Source of the DNA: Actinomycetospora cinnamomea
GTDB lineage: Bacteria; Actinomycetota; Actinomycetes; Mycobacteriales; Pseudonocardiaceae
Reading direction: 5' to 3'
Length of the DNA stretch: 64,000 nt
Assembly (NCBI RefSeq): GCF_003096675.1
Contig: NZ_QEKW01000004.1
Coordinates: 62,001-126,000, forward strand
This document shows positions 62,501 to 64,000 of this stretch, one piece after another; within the stretch, counting starts at the first letter, position 1; each line of letters begins with the position of its first letter. A model generated the notes under the pieces. It had not been told where the DNA came from. It searched no databases and worked only from the letters and a program-made list of their open reading frames with translations. The position numbers and the translations under genes are program-made.

Positions 62501-63819
62501 GCCTGGGTCCGCAGCGCCCACTCGTGCACCACGAGCCCGAGCAGGTAGAGCCCGGCGGCGAGGACGAGCAGCAGGGGTGAGCGCCCGTCCGGCGGGGCGA
62601 GGAACGCCGCGCCGGCCACCGCGAGCACGTAGGTGACGTTGAAGGTGGTGTCCGACAGCGAGAACACCCGCCCGCGCACCGCGTCGCCGACCTCGCGCTG
62701 CACCGCCGCGTCGGAGCACAGCTTGATCGCCTGGCCCACCAGCCCGAGCACGAACGACCCCGCGAGGATGGTGGGCAGGGTCATCGGCAGGCCGAGCGCG
62801 AGCAGCGCCACCGCCGCGAGCACCAGCATGATCCGCACGGTGCCGGCGCGTCCGACGCGCCCGGTGAGCCACGGCGTGACCACCGCGGCCACGCCCAGGC
62901 CGGCGGCCACCGCGACGACCACCTCGCCCAGCCCGGCGATGCCCGCCTTCAACGGGCCGACGTCGGTCAGGGCGTAGCGCATGAGCAGCAGCACGACCAG
63001 CGTCGTGACGCCGAAGGCCAGGCGGTGGGCGGCGACGGCGCAGAACGCGGCCACCACGCCGGGGGCCTCGCGGGCGGCGCGTGCCCCGTCGACGAGGCCG
63101 GACGCCACGGCGCGCAGGGCCTGTGCGGCCTCACGGCGCTCGTCGGGGCCCAGCGAGCCCCGGGGGATCCTGGCGGCCACGACGACGATCAGCATCGATC
63201 CGACCGCGGCGACCATCGTGGTCCAGGCGGCGTCGGCGTCCATCGGGCCGAAGAGCCCGCGCAGCCCGATCGCGCAGCCGGCCCCGATCGCCGCGGCCAC
63301 GGCCCCGGAGGTCGTGACCAGGGAGTTCGCTCCGACGAGGTGCTCGTCGGCCACGACGTGGGGCAGCGCCGCCGAGAGCCCGGCCTGGATGAAGCGGCTG
63401 ACCCCGATGGTCGCGAGCGCGCCGAGGTAGAGCGGTGGGCCGGTGATGCCGGCGAGCACCACGAGAGCGGTGAGCAGCGTGAGCGTCCCGCGCAGGGCGC
63501 CCGCGACCACCATGACCCGCTTGCGGTCCCAGCGGTCGAGCAGCGCCCCGGCGAACGGCCCGACGATCGAGTACGGCAGCAGCACCGTCGCCAGCCCCAG
63601 CGCGACCATGACCGGATCGGCCTCACGCTCGGGGCTGAACAGCACGAGCCCGCCCAGCGCCGCCTGGAACACGCCGTCGCCCCACTGCGCGGCCAGCCGG
63701 ACGGTCAGCAGCTTGCCGAAGCCGGGGTGCACCAGCAGTTCCCGCAGCCGGGCGACGGGCCGCGGCCCCCGGGACGTCGCGGCCCGCGCGGGGGCGATGG
63801 GTCCGGGCGCGACGGGCAC
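62377..63819 (-). CDS. MFS transporter
   Basis: 480 residues from GTG 63819. About 12 hydrophobic segments, starting HPGFGKLLTVRLAAQWGDGV, with the MFS loop motif FAGALLDRWDRKRVMVVAGA between helices 2 and 3, then VSRFIQAGLSAALPHVVADE. Similar to the MFS_3/enterobactin-exporter-like group; substrate unknown. The C-terminal about 45 residues (after [12 protein letters not shown]) are Ser/Ala-rich and coincide with the overlap with the repeat-protein gene. Confidence 0.87.
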   Translation of the reverse strand: MPVAPGPIAPARAATSRGPRPVARLRELLVHPGFGKLLTVRLAAQWGDGVFQAALGGLVLFSPEREADPVMVALGLATVLLPYSIVGPFAGALLDRWDRKRVMVVAGALRGTLTLLTALVVLAGITGPPLYLGALATIGVSRFIQAGLSAALPHVVADEHLVGANSLVTTSGAVAAAIGAGCAIGLRGLFGPMDADAAWTTMVAAVGSMLIVVVAARIPRGSLGPDERREAAQALRAVASGLVDGARAAREAPGVVAAFCAVAAHRLAFGVTTLVVLLLMRYALTDVGPLKAGIAGLGEVVVAVAAGLGVAAVVTPWLTGRVGRAGTVRIMLVLAAVALLALGLPMTLPTILAGSFVLGLVGQAIKLCSDAAVQREVGDAVRGRVFSLSDTTFNVTYVLAVAGAAFLAPPDGRSPLLLVLAAGLYLLGLVVHEWALRTQAQGGTQPAAPSAMAVSTAPSASVSTSSTSHRADGDPGSADR

Positions 63820-63953
63820 GAGCGCCCACGCTACGCGTCCGCGCGCCGGGGCGGTCCGTGCCGGCAGTCCGATCCGCGACAGCGTCCGGACGGTGCCGGC
63901 GCCACCCCGGTGCGCCTGCCGCGACCCCGTGCCTCGGTGCGACGATGGGGTGC

Positions 63954-64000
63954 GTGGCCAGTGGTGTGGGTGAACATCAGCAGGCCGAGGTCGAGGCGGG
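63954..64000 (+). CDS. Possible start of a further gene, cut by the window edge
   Basis: GTG 63954 (or ATG 63945 in the same frame) opens VASGVGEHQQAEVEAG to the end of the window. It is divergent from the MFS gene. Too short to identify; coding status uncertain. Confidence 0.3.
   Translation, partial: MASGVGEHQQAEVEA

Overview
The window is high-GC actinobacterial DNA with frequent GTG starts. From 24.2 kb onward it follows the gene order around the mycobacterial chromosome origin almost gene for gene: gyrA, gyrB, dciA, recF, gnd, dnaN, oriC, dnaA, rpmH, rnpA, yidD, yidC, jag/khpB, rsmG, parA, parB, a GNAT gene, cwlM, trxA, trxB, an anti-sigma factor, sigM, a pseudokinase, murJ, a DUF6049 gene, a NUDIX gene and pcnA. 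The gene set, a cwlM/murJ wall module and gnd lying between recF and dnaN suggest a Pseudonocardiales-type organism (Pseudonocardia or Actinomycetospora-like); this placement is inference.

1-7.7 kb is an accessory region in decay. A leftward operon once encoded a stand-alone phosphohistidine (PEP-utilizing) swivel domain, a protein of about 477 residues with no recognised family, a 206-residue winged-helix-like protein and a pyruvate-phosphate-dikinase-like enzyme whose C-terminal domain lacks the usual catalytic cysteine motif. The swivel gene has a frameshift. The 477-residue gene is split by a complete 1,285-bp IS3-family element with a GAT target duplication; removing the element restores one open frame. 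A frameshifted tyrosine phosphatase lies at the left edge and an alpha/beta-hydrolase remnant at 7.4-7.7 kb.

7.85-24.2 kb is best read as a genomic island at the 3' end of tRNA-Ala(TGC). The last 43 nt of the tRNA plus 2 flanking nt (45 bp) are repeated perfectly 16.3 kb away. No integrase is visible. The island holds gene remnants (ABC-transporter ATPase tail, LuxR tail), a ferritin-like/VIT1 membrane protein, an orphan substrate-binding-type protein, and a divergent TetR gene facing an eleven-gene CoA-thioester operon: acyl-CoA dehydrogenase, BadH-like SDR, glutaryl-CoA-dehydrogenase-type enzyme, two crotonases, 3-hydroxyacyl-CoA dehydrogenase, a third acyl-CoA dehydrogenase, CoA ligase, thiolase, NDH-2 and thioesterase. 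Together these could activate, beta-oxidise and cleave an alicyclic or branched carboxylic acid, possibly cyclohexanecarboxylate. The substrate is inferred mainly from the BadH-like gene.

24.2-38 kb has the tRNA-Ala, a DLW-39 small gene, a Tm-1-like/PEP-hydrolase/SRPBCC trio, lsr2, tRNA-Ile, a DUF3566 membrane protein, gyrase, dciA, recF, gnd and dnaN. oriC is placed at 38.1-38.8 kb between dnaN and dnaA, with DnaA-box-like sites and a 13-bp inverted repeat. 40.5-48.6 kb is the rpmH-to-parB segment, with an unusual antisense FkbM methyltransferase between rnpA and yidD and two parS sites. 48.6-60.2 kb is a wall-synthesis, redox and stress block. pcnA, a calcium-loop-like repeat protein and an MFS transporter close the window.
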